Assembly (NCBI GenBank): GCA_023228425.1
Contig: JALOBE010000001.1
Span: 124,001 to 188,000, forward strand
DNA from: Syntrophales bacterium
Lineage (GTDB): Bacteria; Desulfobacterota; Syntrophia; Syntrophales; UBA2210
DNA: 64,000 nt
Direction of reading: 5' to 3'
In this document: piece after piece, positions 32,780 to 42,406 of the stretch
Position numbering within the stretch: position 1 is the first letter of the stretch
How the letters are laid out: each line of letters opens with the position of its first letter
Program-made: the position numbers and the translations under genes
Notes under the pieces: model-generated
What the model was told of the DNA's origin: nothing
The model's input: only the letters and a program-made list of their open reading frames with translations
Databases searched by the model: none

Positions 32780-34135
32780 TTGGAAACCATCTGGCTTGAA
32801 AGTATCAAAATTATTAAGGAAAATATAACGAAGCAAAACTTCGAAACATGGATAAAACCAATCAAAATCGTTTCTCTCGAAGACAATACGGTAACTCTGT
32901 CGGTGCCAAATAAATTTTTCCGGGACTGGATCGTCGATAATTACTATCCCATCATATCTGACGCGATTTCGACCGTAACCGCCACGGCGGCATCTGTTTC
33001 ATTCGCCATACAGAAATCCTTCAAAGGCGATAACGCTCAGAAGATTACACCGGTTTCCGAGGAGGGATCGTCACCTCAGGACAGATCCCCCGCACACCAG
33101 AGAATGCTGTCGTCCCTGAATCCTCATTACAGCTTTGAGCGGTTTATTGTTGGAACATCAAACCAGTTTGCCCATGCGGCGGCCCGCTCCGTAGCGGAAC
33201 AACCAGCCCACAATTACAACCCCCTGTTCATCTATGGAGGTGTCGGTCTTGGGAAAACCCATCTTATCAACGCCATCGGCCTCCTTACAGTCGCTCTTTA
33301 CCCGAAAAAACATGTTCTCTATGTTTCAGCCGAGGAGTTCATGAACGAACTTATCAACTCTATACGGTATGACAAGATGCCCGAATTCAGGGAAAAATAC
33401 CGGAAGATTGATTGCCTTCTCATCGATGATATACAGTTTATAGCCGGGAAAGAACGGACCCAGGAGGAATTCTTCCACACCTTTAATACCCTTCATGACT
33501 CGGGTAAGCAGATTGTTGTTACAAGCGATAAGTTCCCAAAGGAAATTCAAAACCTCGAAGCCCGCCTCTGTTCACGTTTTGAATGGGGCCTCATAGCCGA
33601 TATCCAGCCGCCCGAAATGGAAACACGGATTGCCATCATACGAAAAAAGGCCGCTGAAAATGCTATTGTCATTCCCGATGACGTTATTCATTACATCGCC
33701 TCTGTGGGTGATTCAAACATACGGGAACTGGAGGGTATCCTGACGAGGATAGCCGCTTTTTCCTCCCTGACGGGAACTGAAATAACGAGCGAGACCATAC
33801 GGGATGTTATGAAAAAACTCCTGAAGCATACGAAAAAACAGGATCTGACCGTTGAAGATGTGGTCAAGGTAGTGGCTTCAAAATTCAACATAAAAATCGC
33901 CGACTTGAAATCACAGAAAAAAAACAAGGATGTCGTGCTCGCTCGCCAGGTCGCCATGTTTCTGTCCCGCAAAATAACGAGCGCATCCTTTCCTGATATC
34001 GGTTCAAAGATAGGAGGTCGTGATCACTCAACGGTCATATATTCAAACAACAAAATTAAAAATCTGCTCACCCGCGATGGATCTCTGAGAAGCATTGTTG
34101 AGGATATTGAGGAAACACTACAAAGAAAGCACTGA
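32780..34135 (+). CDS. dnaA: Chromosomal replication initiator DnaA
   Basis: A 451-residue initiator. Domain I is about 1-75 (IWLESIKIIKENITKQNFETW), a linker about 80-110, then AAA+ domain III with GGVGLGKTHLINAIG (Walker A) and LLIDDIQFIAGKERTQEEFF (Walker B), and domain IV with the DNA-binding signature GGRDHSTVIYS. A TTG start at 32780 follows an AGGA site. It forms the replication hub with dnaN and gyrBA downstream. Confidence 0.97.
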   Translation: METIWLESIKIIKENITKQNFETWIKPIKIVSLEDNTVTLSVPNKFFRDWIVDNYYPIISDAISTVTATAASVSFAIQKSFKGDNAQKITPVSEEGSSPQDRSPAHQRMLSSLNPHYSFERFIVGTSNQFAHAAARSVAEQPAHNYNPLFIYGGVGLGKTHLINAIGLLTVALYPKKHVLYVSAEEFMNELINSIRYDKMPEFREKYRKIDCLLIDDIQFIAGKERTQEEFFHTFNTLHDSGKQIVVTSDKFPKEIQNLEARLCSRFEWGLIADIQPPEMETRIAIIRKKAAENAIVIPDDVIHYIASVGDSNIRELEGILTRIAAFSSLTGTEITSETIRDVMKKLLKHTKKQDLTVEDVVKVVASKFNIKIADLKSQKKNKDVVLARQVAMFLSRKITSASFPDIGSKIGGRDHSTVIYSNNKIKNLLTRDGSLRSIVEDIEETLQRKH

Positions 34136-34261
34136 ACCATCAACAGAACAGGAGATAGGAAAAAACAGTAATTTCGCGTGAGAGAGACGGTTTTCAAGGC
34201 TATCAACAGATTCTACTACTATTACTATTTTTTTTAAAATTATAAAGAATAGGGTGATGAA
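34136..34261. other. Predicted oriC unwinding region between dnaA and dnaN
   Basis: A 126-base gap. CCATCAACA at 34137-34145 and CTATCAACA at 34200-34208 are DnaA-box-like. Five bases later comes CTA CTA CTA TTA CTA (34213-34227), which reads TAG/TAA on the other strand, the DnaA-trio pattern. An AT tract (34228-34250) follows. Box, trios, then AT-rich DNA is the arrangement of the basal unwinding system described for Bacillus subtilis oriC, also located between dnaA and dnaN. Confidence 0.78.
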
Positions 34262-35395
34262 ATGGAATTTACTGTGGATCGGCATGTGTTTCAGGAAGCT
34301 GTTCAAAGGACCCTGGGAATTGTTGAACGGAAGACGACCATACAGATTCTCAATAACATTCTTATCAAAGCCGGTGACAGCATGATTCGAATTGTAGCGA
34401 CCGATCGGGAGATAGGCCTTGTCGCCGACTATGAAGCACGCATCCTGTCGGGGGGAGAGATTACCCTGAATGCTAAAAAACTACATGAAATGGTTCGTGA
34501 AATGGATGGTGACACGGTTTTTTTCAAAACAACGGAAAACCATCAGGCCCATATCGTGTCCGGTAACGCCGAGTATCGCATGTCGGGAATATCGGCTGAG
34601 GAATTCCCGGAAGTTCGCCTGGAGGACGATGTGTCATTCTTTACCCTTCCAGCGAAATTTCTCCGGAATATGATCCTTCAGACCTTTTATGCCGCGTCTG
34701 CCGACGAAAACAGGTCGAGCCTCAACGGAGCTTTTTTTAAGAAAGAGGGCAAGACCTGTGAGATGGTTGCCACCGATGGCCACCGTCTTGCCCTGGTGCG
34801 CCGGGACATCCCTTCTGATCACGAGCGGATTGATGATGACAGTACTGTTGAGGGCGTTATAATCCCGAGAAAAGGTCTGAATGAAATTCGAAAGATGGTC
34901 GAGGATGGAGAAGGAACCGGTACGGTGGATGTGGGGATCCGGAATCATGTCTGTGTGGTCAGGCAACAGGGCTCCATGTTACGGGTCAGCCTTGTCGATG
35001 CCCAGTATCCTGACTACAGGCGCGTTATACCGAAGGACAGGGGCGTTTCCGTTCGGATAGAGAAGAAAAAAATGATGCAGTCGCTGAGGCGGATGGCCGT
35101 TATGTCGACGGAACATTTCAGCGGTGTCGTCATAACACTTCGTGACGGAAGCATGAAGCTGAATTCAACAAATCCTGATCTGGGGGAAGCGAATGAGGAA
35201 CTAGACGTCGATTTCAAGAACGGAACCTTTTCAGTAGGTTATAATATTCGATACCTGATCGAGAGTATCGAGGGTATCGACAGTGATGTGGTTACCTTTG
35301 AAATGAGGAGTACGGGAGGGCCGGGCGTTGTCCGGATTCCCGATGATGAGACATACCTGGGCATCATCATGCCTATTACAATACAAGGAAAATAA
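34262..35395 (+). CDS. dnaN: DNA polymerase III beta sliding clamp
   Basis: A 377-residue protein with the three-fold clamp architecture. It begins MEFTVDRHVFQEAVQRTLGIVERKTT-like sequence, has EYRMSGISAEEFPEV in domain 1, ATDGHRLALVRR in domain 2 and ends DDETYLGIIMPI(TIQGK), matching the clamp C-terminus. It tethers polymerases to DNA as a dimeric ring. GGGTGATGAA precedes the ATG. No recF follows; gyrB starts 13 bases later. Confidence 0.97.
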   Translation: MEFTVDRHVFQEAVQRTLGIVERKTTIQILNNILIKAGDSMIRIVATDREIGLVADYEARILSGGEITLNAKKLHEMVREMDGDTVFFKTTENHQAHIVSGNAEYRMSGISAEEFPEVRLEDDVSFFTLPAKFLRNMILQTFYAASADENRSSLNGAFFKKEGKTCEMVATDGHRLALVRRDIPSDHERIDDDSTVEGVIIPRKGLNEIRKMVEDGEGTGTVDVGIRNHVCVVRQQGSMLRVSLVDAQYPDYRRVIPKDRGVSVRIEKKKMMQSLRRMAVMSTEHFSGVVITLRDGSMKLNSTNPDLGEANEELDVDFKNGTFSVGYNIRYLIESIEGIDSDVVTFEMRSTGGPGVVRIPDDETYLGIIMPITIQGK

Positions 35396-35407
35396 GAGGA
35401 AAACGGC

Positions 35408-37816
35408 GTGTCTGAAGGATATCTTGCTGATAATATTAAAGTACTTGGAGGACTTGAGGCGGTTCGCAAGCGTCCCGCCATGTATATCGGAAGTACATCG
35501 AAAGATGGACTCCACCATCTTGTCTACGAAGTCGTGGATAACAGTGTTGACGAGGCTTCGGCGGGGTACTGCGACAGTATCGAAGTCAAAATCAGGATCG
35601 ACAACAGTATCATGGTGAGTGACAACGGACGAGGCATCCCTGTCGATAGGCACAAGACTGAAAACGTCTCAGCCGCGGAGGTTGTCATGACGAAACTTCA
35701 CGCGGGGGCAAAGTTCAGTAACGACAGCTATAAAATATCCGGTGGCCTGCATGGTGTCGGCGTCTCTGTGGTGAATGCCCTGTCCAGTTCACTGGAACTC
35801 GAAATCTGGCGGGATGGCAAGGTGTACCGCCAGGAATACGAGCGGGGTGTCCCGCGGGCGCCACTGAAAGAAACGGGCACAACTCGCCGGCGGGGAACGA
35901 AAATCACCTTCACGCCGGACAAAGACATATTCGATAATATTGACTACAGCTTTGATGTATTGTCCAACCGTTTGAGAGAACTTGCCTTTTTGAACCGAGG
36001 AGTAAAAATTGTTCTGAAGGACGAACGGAGCGAGAAGGTAAACGAGTTTTTTTACAAAGGAGGAATTGTCTCTTTTGTTGATTACCTGAACCGAAACAAA
36101 AAACCGCTTCACAAAAAACCGATCTATATCAGTGGGGAGCGTGAAGACTTCCAGGTCGAACTGGCTCTTCAATACAACGATTCCTACATGGAAAATGTGT
36201 TTTCCTATGCCAACAGTATCAATACTACCGAGGGCGGGACACACCTTATAGGATTCAGGTCTGCCCTGACGCGGGTGATCAATTCTTATGCTTTCAGTGC
36301 GGGACTTCTGAAAAACGGAAAGATGTCTCTCAAGGGTGAGGATGTGAGGGAAGGCCTGGCCTGTGTTATCAGCGTCAAGTTACGGCAACCACAGTTCGAG
36401 GGTCAGACAAAGACGAAACTCGGAAACAGCGATGTCAAAGGTCTCGTTGAAGCGGTCGTGTATGAGAAAATGAGCGTTTTTTTTGAAGAAAATCCAGCCG
36501 TGGCCCGCCAAATCGTTTCGAAGTCAACCGAGGCCGCCCGTGCCCGTGAGGCCGCCCGCCGCGCCCGGGAGCTTACACGAAGAAAATCGTCTCTCGAAGT
36601 ATCGGCCCTTCCGGGAAAACTGGCTGACTGCCAAGAGAAGGACCCGGCTCTCAGTGAACTGTATATCGTGGAGGGTGATTCGGCAGGCGGATCGGCAAAA
36701 CAGGGCAGGGATCGCCGGAACCAGGCCATTCTTCCCCTTCGAGGTAAATTACTCAATGTCGAAAAGGCACGATTTGACAAAATGTTGGGAAACAATGAGA
36801 TCAAGGTCATCATCACCGCCCTGGGAACGGGTATCGGTGAGGATGATTTCGATATAAGCAGGCTCAGGTATCACAAGGTAGTTATCATGACCGACGCCGA
36901 CATTGACGGGCTGCACATACGAACACTGCTGCTCACCTTCTTTTTCCGGTACATGAGGGAACTTATCGAACGGGGTTTTCTCTATATAGCCCAACCGCCT
37001 CTCTTTCGGGTCCTGGACAACAAAAAAGTCATATATATCGGAAACGAGGAGGAAATGGAGCGGTATATTCTTGAAAACGGCGTCCGGAAAGCACACCTGG
37101 AGAATGAAAGCGGCGTTCGCTTGGCCGGTTCCCGGCTTCTTGCGATACTCAGAAAGGGAATGCGGATCGATACTATTCTCGACAAGTTCCACCGCACGGG
37201 AAAAAACAGGAGGGTCGTTGAACTCCTGGCCGGAGACCCCATTTTTTCTGTAACGGATTTTTCCGACCGCGATGTTCTGATGAAACTGGGAAAAAGAATA
37301 GCCGGCGCTATCGGCGACGAGGTCCGGACATACTGGACAGAGGATGATCTCGAACATGGCGGCTGGAGACTTCTCTTCAACATCAGGGAAAACGGAAGCG
37401 ACAACATGACCTGGATAGACAGGGATATTTTTGCGCAGCCGAAATTTGCGGAAACGCGAGCCCTCCTCAAACAGACGGAACCGCTTGGCGAACCTCCCTA
37501 CCGCGTCTTTGAAGGAACGCGAGCCGACGATGCTTCAGGGACTCCTGTTCACACGATGAAACAGCTCATCGACTCAATTGTCCGGATCGGTAAAAAAGGA
37601 TTCTCCCTCCAGCGCTACAAAGGTCTTGGTGAAATGAATCCCGAGCAATTGTGGGAAACCACGATGGACCCCGAGCGTCGAACCCTGCTCCAGGTAAAGA
37701 TTGAAGATGCCGTGGCGGCGGATCTGATTTTTTCAACCCTCATGGGAGATCAGGTCGAACCGAGACGAGAGTTTATTTACGAAAATGCCCTGAACGTGTC
37801 AAATCTTGATGTGTAA
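35408..37816 (+). CDS. gyrB: DNA gyrase subunit B
   Basis: An 802-residue type II topoisomerase ATPase subunit. GHKL motifs are visible in EVVDNSVDEASAG and VSDNGRGIPVD, the transducer region follows, and the Toprim domain has YIVEGDSAGGSAKQGRDR and DADIDGLHIRTLLLTFFFR. The C-terminal QRYKGLGEMNPEQLWETTM is diagnostic. A GTG start at 35408 follows AAGAGGAA. gyrA follows after a 117-base structured gap. Confidence 0.97.
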   Translation: MSEGYLADNIKVLGGLEAVRKRPAMYIGSTSKDGLHHLVYEVVDNSVDEASAGYCDSIEVKIRIDNSIMVSDNGRGIPVDRHKTENVSAAEVVMTKLHAGAKFSNDSYKISGGLHGVGVSVVNALSSSLELEIWRDGKVYRQEYERGVPRAPLKETGTTRRRGTKITFTPDKDIFDNIDYSFDVLSNRLRELAFLNRGVKIVLKDERSEKVNEFFYKGGIVSFVDYLNRNKKPLHKKPIYISGEREDFQVELALQYNDSYMENVFSYANSINTTEGGTHLIGFRSALTRVINSYAFSAGLLKNGKMSLKGEDVREGLACVISVKLRQPQFEGQTKTKLGNSDVKGLVEAVVYEKMSVFFEENPAVARQIVSKSTEAARAREAARRARELTRRKSSLEVSALPGKLADCQEKDPALSELYIVEGDSAGGSAKQGRDRRNQAILPLRGKLLNVEKARFDKMLGNNEIKVIITALGTGIGEDDFDISRLRYHKVVIMTDADIDGLHIRTLLLTFFFRYMRELIERGFLYIAQPPLFRVLDNKKVIYIGNEEEMERYILENGVRKAHLENESGVRLAGSRLLAILRKGMRIDTILDKFHRTGKNRRVVELLAGDPIFSVTDFSDRDVLMKLGKRIAGAIGDEVRTYWTEDDLEHGGWRLLFNIRENGSDNMTWIDRDIFAQPKFAETRALLKQTEPLGEPPYRVFEGTRADDASGTPVHTMKQLIDSIVRIGKKGFSLQRYKGLGEMNPEQLWETTMDPERRTLLQVKIEDAVAADLIFSTLMGDQVEPRREFIYENALNVSNLDV

Positions 37817-37848
37817 ATGCCTGAGCGGGGTTGAGCGTCGAAGGCAGG

Positions 37849-37892
37849 CCCCCCGACGGATGGGGGGTGTCCGACCTTCGGGCACGCCCCCC
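37849..37892 (+). promoter_or_regulatory. Mutually exclusive GC hairpins in the gyrB-gyrA gap
   Basis: CCCCCC (37849-37854), GGGGGG (37862-37867) and CCCCCC (37887-37892). The G block can pair with the left C block (7-base loop) or with the right C block in a longer stem (GGGGGGTGT with ACACGCCCCCC-like right arm, plus CCGA/TCGG inside), but not both. This is an attenuator-like layout before gyrA; no T run follows, so simple termination is unlikely. Confidence 0.5.
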
Positions 37893-37933
37893 TGTACCGT
37901 GGGGAGGAACAAGGAGGAGAGGAAGAAAAAGGA

Positions 37934-40459
37934 ATGGATCAGTTAAAGCAGCGGAAACTTCCGGTAAACATAGAAGATGAGATGAGAAAGTCCTACGTGG
38001 ACTATGCCATGAGCGTCATCATCGGTCGGGCCATCCCCGATGTGCGGGATGGATTGAAACCCGTTCACCGCAGGGCGCTTTTTGCCATGGCTGAACTGGG
38101 GAACCGATGGAACAGACCATACAAAAAATCGGCTCGTATTGTCGGTGACATCATTGGTAAATATCACCCTCACGGTGATTCCGCCGCCTATGACACCATT
38201 GTCCGGATGGCCCAGGATTTTTCCATGCGTTACCCCCTCGTCGATGGCCAGGGAAATTTCGGTTCCATCGACGGCGACCCACCGGCGGCCATGCGCTACA
38301 CGGAAATCCGGATGGCCCGTATCGCCGAGGAAATGCTCGCCGATATTGACAAGGACACGGTAGATTTTAATCCTACATACGACGAAGCATTGGAGGAACC
38401 AACGGTTCTTCCCGCCAAAATCCCCGAGCTTCTTCTGAATGGTTCTTCGGGAATCGCCGTCGGTGTCACCACAAATATTCCCCCTCACAATCTGGTTGAG
38501 GTCTGCGACGGTCTCATCGCTCTCATCGAGAATCCGGCACTGACCGTCGAGGAACTGATGCGGTACATACAGGGTCCCGATTTTCCCACCGCCGGTTTTA
38601 TCAATGGCCGGGGGGGGATTGTTTCCGCCTACCGGACGGGCCGGGGCATAATCCGCATACGGGCCCGCGCTCTCGTTGAGAGGAACGCCAGGAGCGACAA
38701 GGAAAGTATCGTTGTCACGGAACTGCCCTACATGGTCAACAAGGCGTCACTCATAGAAAAAATTTCCGCGTTGGTTAAAGAAAAGAAAATCAACGGTATA
38801 ACCGACCTTCGGGACGAGTCCGACCGGGAAGGCATGCGGGTGGTCATCGACTTGAAGCGGGATGAGATGTCCGGTGTGATTCTCAACCAGCTCTACAAGC
38901 AGACCTCCATGGAGTCCACCTTCGGCATCATCATGCTGGCCATCGATCAGGGAAAGCCGGCGGTTCTTAACCTCAAGGAAATACTTCAGAAATTTATAAC
39001 ATTCCGTAGAGAGGTGGTGACGAAGCGAACACGTTTCGACCTGGCCCGGGCCCGGGAACGCCTTCATATACTGGAAGGTCTCATTATTGCCCTTGACGCC
39101 ATCGACGAAGTGGTGGCGGCCATACGGGCATCCTCGAGTCCACAAGAAGCACAGACACGCCTTATAGCAGGCTTCGGTCTCACCGAAACCCAGGCCAAGG
39201 CCATTCTTGACATGCGCCTGCAACGGCTTACCGGTCTTGAACGAGATAAAATCAGGGAAGAACACAGGGATATCGCGGCTCTGGTACGCGATCTCGAAGG
39301 TATTCTGGCCGATGTCGGAAAAATAATGAACATCATAAAGGAAGAACTGGAAGATATCAAAAAGCGCTTTGGTGATGCCCGGCGAACGGAAATTGTCCAC
39401 GACAGTGAAGAAATCGATATCGAAGATATGATTGTCGAAGAGGACATGGCCGTTACGATTTCTAACCAGGGGTATATAAAGCGCAATCCCATCAGCCTCT
39501 ACACAAGCCAGCGCCGGGGCGGCAAGGGGAAAATGGCTATGGGGACGAAGGACGACGATTTTGTTGAGCGGATATTCATTGCCTCCAGCCACAGCTACAT
39601 TCTCTTTTTCACAAATCAGGGCAGGGTGTACTGGCTCAAGGTATACCAGATTCCTCAAGCGAGCCGGGCGGCAAAGGGCAAGGCCGTGGTCAACCTTATC
39701 GACATCGCCAAGGATGAACGCGTTACGGCGGCTCTTCCTGTCAGGGATTTCGTCGAAGACAGGTATGTAATCATGGCAACCCGCCGGGGCGTGGTGAAAA
39801 AAACGGATCTTCTCGCCTACTCGAACCCGCGGGTCGTCGGTATTATCGCCCTCACGCTGGATGACGGCGACGAGCTCATCGATGTTCATCTGACCGACGG
39901 CGAGCGGAATGTTTTCCTTGGGACGCAACAGGGGTATTCCATCCGGTTCAAAGAGACCGATGTGCGACCCATGGGAAGGACCGCCCGTGGTGTGATGGGT
40001 ATTCGCATGGATCCCGATGACCAGGTGGTGGGAATGGAAATTCTGTCCGGCGGCAAATCGATCCTTACCGTTTCAGAACGGGGGTTCGGTAAACGGACCG
40101 ACGTATCTAAATATCGGCTCCAGCGGCGGGGAGGCAAGGGAATCATAAACCTCAAGACGACGCCCCGGGTCGGCCCCGTAACCCGTGTCCTGCAGGTTGC
40201 CGACGGCGAGGATGTCATGCTTATCAGTAATGCCGGCAATATCATTCGATTGAAGGTAGAGGATATTTCACTCCTCCATCGGAGCACCCAGGGAGTGAAA
40301 CTGATCGATCTCGATCCCGATGAGCGGCTTGCGGGCCTGGCCAGTGCGGAGCGGGACGAAGAATCAGACATCGATTCTGAAGAAACTGACGCCGGGGAGG
40401 ATACGGAACTGGAAGAAGACTTTCCCGGCGCCGATACGGGACCTGACGAGACGGAGTGA
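37934..40459 (+). CDS. gyrA: DNA gyrase subunit A
   Basis: An 841-residue subunit. The winged-helix/tower region contains RALFAMAELGNRWNRPYKK, the GDSAAYDTIVRMAQ quinolone-region helix (Ser and Asp at the usual sites) and the catalytic tyrosine in AAMRYTEIRMAR. Six-bladed C-terminal pinwheel repeats follow, including a QRRGGKG GyrA box (about residue 535). A very acidic tail ends the protein. Start ATG follows AAGGAGGAGAGG. The archease gene starts 13 bases after its stop. Confidence 0.97.
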   Translation: MDQLKQRKLPVNIEDEMRKSYVDYAMSVIIGRAIPDVRDGLKPVHRRALFAMAELGNRWNRPYKKSARIVGDIIGKYHPHGDSAAYDTIVRMAQDFSMRYPLVDGQGNFGSIDGDPPAAMRYTEIRMARIAEEMLADIDKDTVDFNPTYDEALEEPTVLPAKIPELLLNGSSGIAVGVTTNIPPHNLVEVCDGLIALIENPALTVEELMRYIQGPDFPTAGFINGRGGIVSAYRTGRGIIRIRARALVERNARSDKESIVVTELPYMVNKASLIEKISALVKEKKINGITDLRDESDREGMRVVIDLKRDEMSGVILNQLYKQTSMESTFGIIMLAIDQGKPAVLNLKEILQKFITFRREVVTKRTRFDLARARERLHILEGLIIALDAIDEVVAAIRASSSPQEAQTRLIAGFGLTETQAKAILDMRLQRLTGLERDKIREEHRDIAALVRDLEGILADVGKIMNIIKEELEDIKKRFGDARRTEIVHDSEEIDIEDMIVEEDMAVTISNQGYIKRNPISLYTSQRRGGKGKMAMGTKDDDFVERIFIASSHSYILFFTNQGRVYWLKVYQIPQASRAAKGKAVVNLIDIAKDERVTAALPVRDFVEDRYVIMATRRGVVKKTDLLAYSNPRVVGIIALTLDDGDELIDVHLTDGERNVFLGTQQGYSIRFKETDVRPMGRTARGVMGIRMDPDDQVVGMEILSGGKSILTVSERGFGKRTDVSKYRLQRRGGKGIINLKTTPRVGPVTRVLQVADGEDVMLISNAGNIIRLKVEDISLLHRSTQGVKLIDLDPDERLAGLASAERDEESDIDSEETDAGEDTELEEDFPGADTGPDETE

Positions 40460-40472
40460 CAAGGGATGTGAC

Positions 40473-40898
40473 ATGGCGCACCCTCCTTATACAATCACAG
40501 ATCATACGGCGGACCTGGGCCTGGAGTTTTACGGAACAGACCTGGAGGATCTTTTTGAAAATGCCGGGGCCGCCCTCACGGCCTGCATGACTGATCCGGA
40601 AACCCTTTCTTTCAGGGAAGAATATTTTTTTTCTGCGGAAGGGGGAGATCGGGAGGAACTCATGGTCAATGTTCTGCGAGAACTTCTTTATCTCGCCAAT
40701 GGCCGTGGTTTTTTGACTAAACGGGTTATCATCGACCACCTGGATGAACACCGTTGTTCCGGCCGGGTCCTGGGGGAGACCTTTGACGCCGACCGCCATG
40801 CTATCACACAGGAACTCAAAGCCGTCACCTACCACGGGGCCCGTGTCACCGGCGGCGATGCGGGTGGTTTGAAAGGGCAGGTGATTCTTGATGTCTGA
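40473..40898 (+). CDS. Archease (RtcB cofactor)
   Basis: A 141-residue protein with the family signature DHTADLGLEFYG near the N-terminus, GDREELMVNVLRELLYLAN in the centre and ELKAVTYHGARV near the C-terminus. Archease promotes guanylylation of RtcB and broadens its activity. The ATG at 40473 gives the family start; the frame upstream overlaps gyrA. Its stop overlaps the rtcB ATG (40891-40898), as expected for an interacting pair. Confidence 0.92.
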   Translation: MAHPPYTITDHTADLGLEFYGTDLEDLFENAGAALTACMTDPETLSFREEYFFSAEGGDREELMVNVLRELLYLANGRGFLTKRVIIDHLDEHRCSGRVLGETFDADRHAITQELKAVTYHGARVTGGDAGGLKGQVILDV

Positions 40899-42333
40899 CA
40901 TTACCATCGAACAAATAGATGAATTCCGGTGGAAAATACCGGCCCGGGGAGGTATGCGCGTTCCGGGGCTGCTCTATGCGAGCGAACGCCTGATGCGGGA
41001 CATACGAAAGGAAGAAAGTCCCCGACAGGTGTCCAATGTGGCCCATCTTCCCGGTATCCAGGGCGCCTCCATGGCCATGCCCGACATGCACTGGGGATAC
41101 GGGTTTCCTATCGGCGGCGTGGCAGCCTTTGACCTGAACGAAGGAATCGTATCCCCCGGCGGGGTGGGATATGATATCAACTGCGGAGTTCGGCTTCTGG
41201 CGACTAACCTGAAGTACGAAGAAATTCAGCACGATCTGAAATCCCTCGTTGTGGCGCTCTTCAACACCGTTCCCAGCGGCGTGGGTTCCCGGGGAACTAT
41301 CCGCCTGACTCGGGGAGAAGTCAAAAAGGTTCTTCGGGAAGGCGCCCAATGGGCTGTCGGACACGGCTACGGAACACCGGAAGATCTCACGGCCACGGAA
41401 GATGGAGGTGTCATGGAGGGCGCCGATCCGGACTGTCTCAGCGACCGGGCCCTCGAGCGTGGGCTGGACCAGCTGGGCACCCTGGGGTCGGGGAATCACT
41501 TTCTTGAGATAGAAGTAGTCGATCAGGTATACGATCGTGAAGCGGCCCGGGCGTTCGGTATCGAACCGGGACAGGTTGTGGTCATGATCCATTCGGGATC
41601 ACGGGGACTCGGCTATCAGATCTGTGACGAATACCTTGCGCGGATGGTAAAGAAAAGGCAGTCACGGGACTTCGACCTTCCAGACCGCCAGCTTGCCTGC
41701 GCTTACATCCAGTCCGGGGAAGGAAGGGAATACCTTGCGGCAATGGCCTGCGCCGCCAATTATGCCTGGGCCAACCGACAGGTTCTCATGCACCTTGCGT
41801 CCAAAGTATTTCAGAGCGTTCTCGATCGCTCACCCCGGGATATGGGCATGCGCCTGGTCTACGATGTGTGTCACAACATCGCCACCATCGAGGACTGTCT
41901 CGTCGAGGGTGTTGAAAAGCGTGTGTGTGTTCACCGTAAGGGAGCAACCCGGGCCCGTCCCCCGGGGCATCCCGCTCTCCCCGATCGCTACCGGTCGGTG
42001 GGTCAGCCCGTTCTTATACCGGGAGACATGGGGTCCGGCTCCTACCTGCTTGCCGGAACCGAACAGGCCTGGCGGGAAACCTTCGGCAGCACCTGCCACG
42101 GGGCGGGGCGGGTAATGAGCAGGACTCAGGCGAAAAAAGTGAGCGCCCGAAGGTCCGTGGCGGCTGACCTGGAGAAACAAGGCGTTATCGTCATGGCCTC
42201 GGGTAGAGGAACCCTTCGGGAGGAGATACCGGAAGCCTATAAAAACATTCATGAAGTCATCAATGTCGTTCATGAGGCGGGACTTTCACGGAAAGTCGCC
42301 CGCATGAAGGCCGTAGCCTGTATCAAGGGCTGA
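40891..42333 (+). CDS. rtcB: RNA-splicing/repair ligase RtcB
   Basis: A 480-residue ligase joining 2',3'-cyclic phosphate or 3'-phosphate ends to 5'-OH ends with GTP and Mn2+. Metal and active-site motifs are seen: MPDMHWGYGFPIGG, GVGYDINCGVRLLAT (metal-binding Cys), GTLGSGNHFLEIEV, IHSGSRGLGY and GSTCHGAGRVMSRTQAKK with the GMP-accepting histidine. It overlaps archease by 8 bases. No RtcR regulator is next to it. Confidence 0.96.
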   Translation: MSDITIEQIDEFRWKIPARGGMRVPGLLYASERLMRDIRKEESPRQVSNVAHLPGIQGASMAMPDMHWGYGFPIGGVAAFDLNEGIVSPGGVGYDINCGVRLLATNLKYEEIQHDLKSLVVALFNTVPSGVGSRGTIRLTRGEVKKVLREGAQWAVGHGYGTPEDLTATEDGGVMEGADPDCLSDRALERGLDQLGTLGSGNHFLEIEVVDQVYDREAARAFGIEPGQVVVMIHSGSRGLGYQICDEYLARMVKKRQSRDFDLPDRQLACAYIQSGEGREYLAAMACAANYAWANRQVLMHLASKVFQSVLDRSPRDMGMRLVYDVCHNIATIEDCLVEGVEKRVCVHRKGATRARPPGHPALPDRYRSVGQPVLIPGDMGSGSYLLAGTEQAWRETFGSTCHGAGRVMSRTQAKKVSARRSVAADLEKQGVIVMASGRGTLREEIPEAYKNIHEVINVVHEAGLSRKVARMKAVACIKG

Positions 42334-42406
42334 CCGGTTCGCGCAACGACAAAGGTCACCGACAATAGCCGGCGAAAGCGGAACCACGCAAAAGAGGAGT
42401 GGATAC

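Noticed and set aside
38747..39928. 393-residue minus-strand open frame opposite gyrA
   Set aside because: Shadow frame without ribosome site or recognisable domains.
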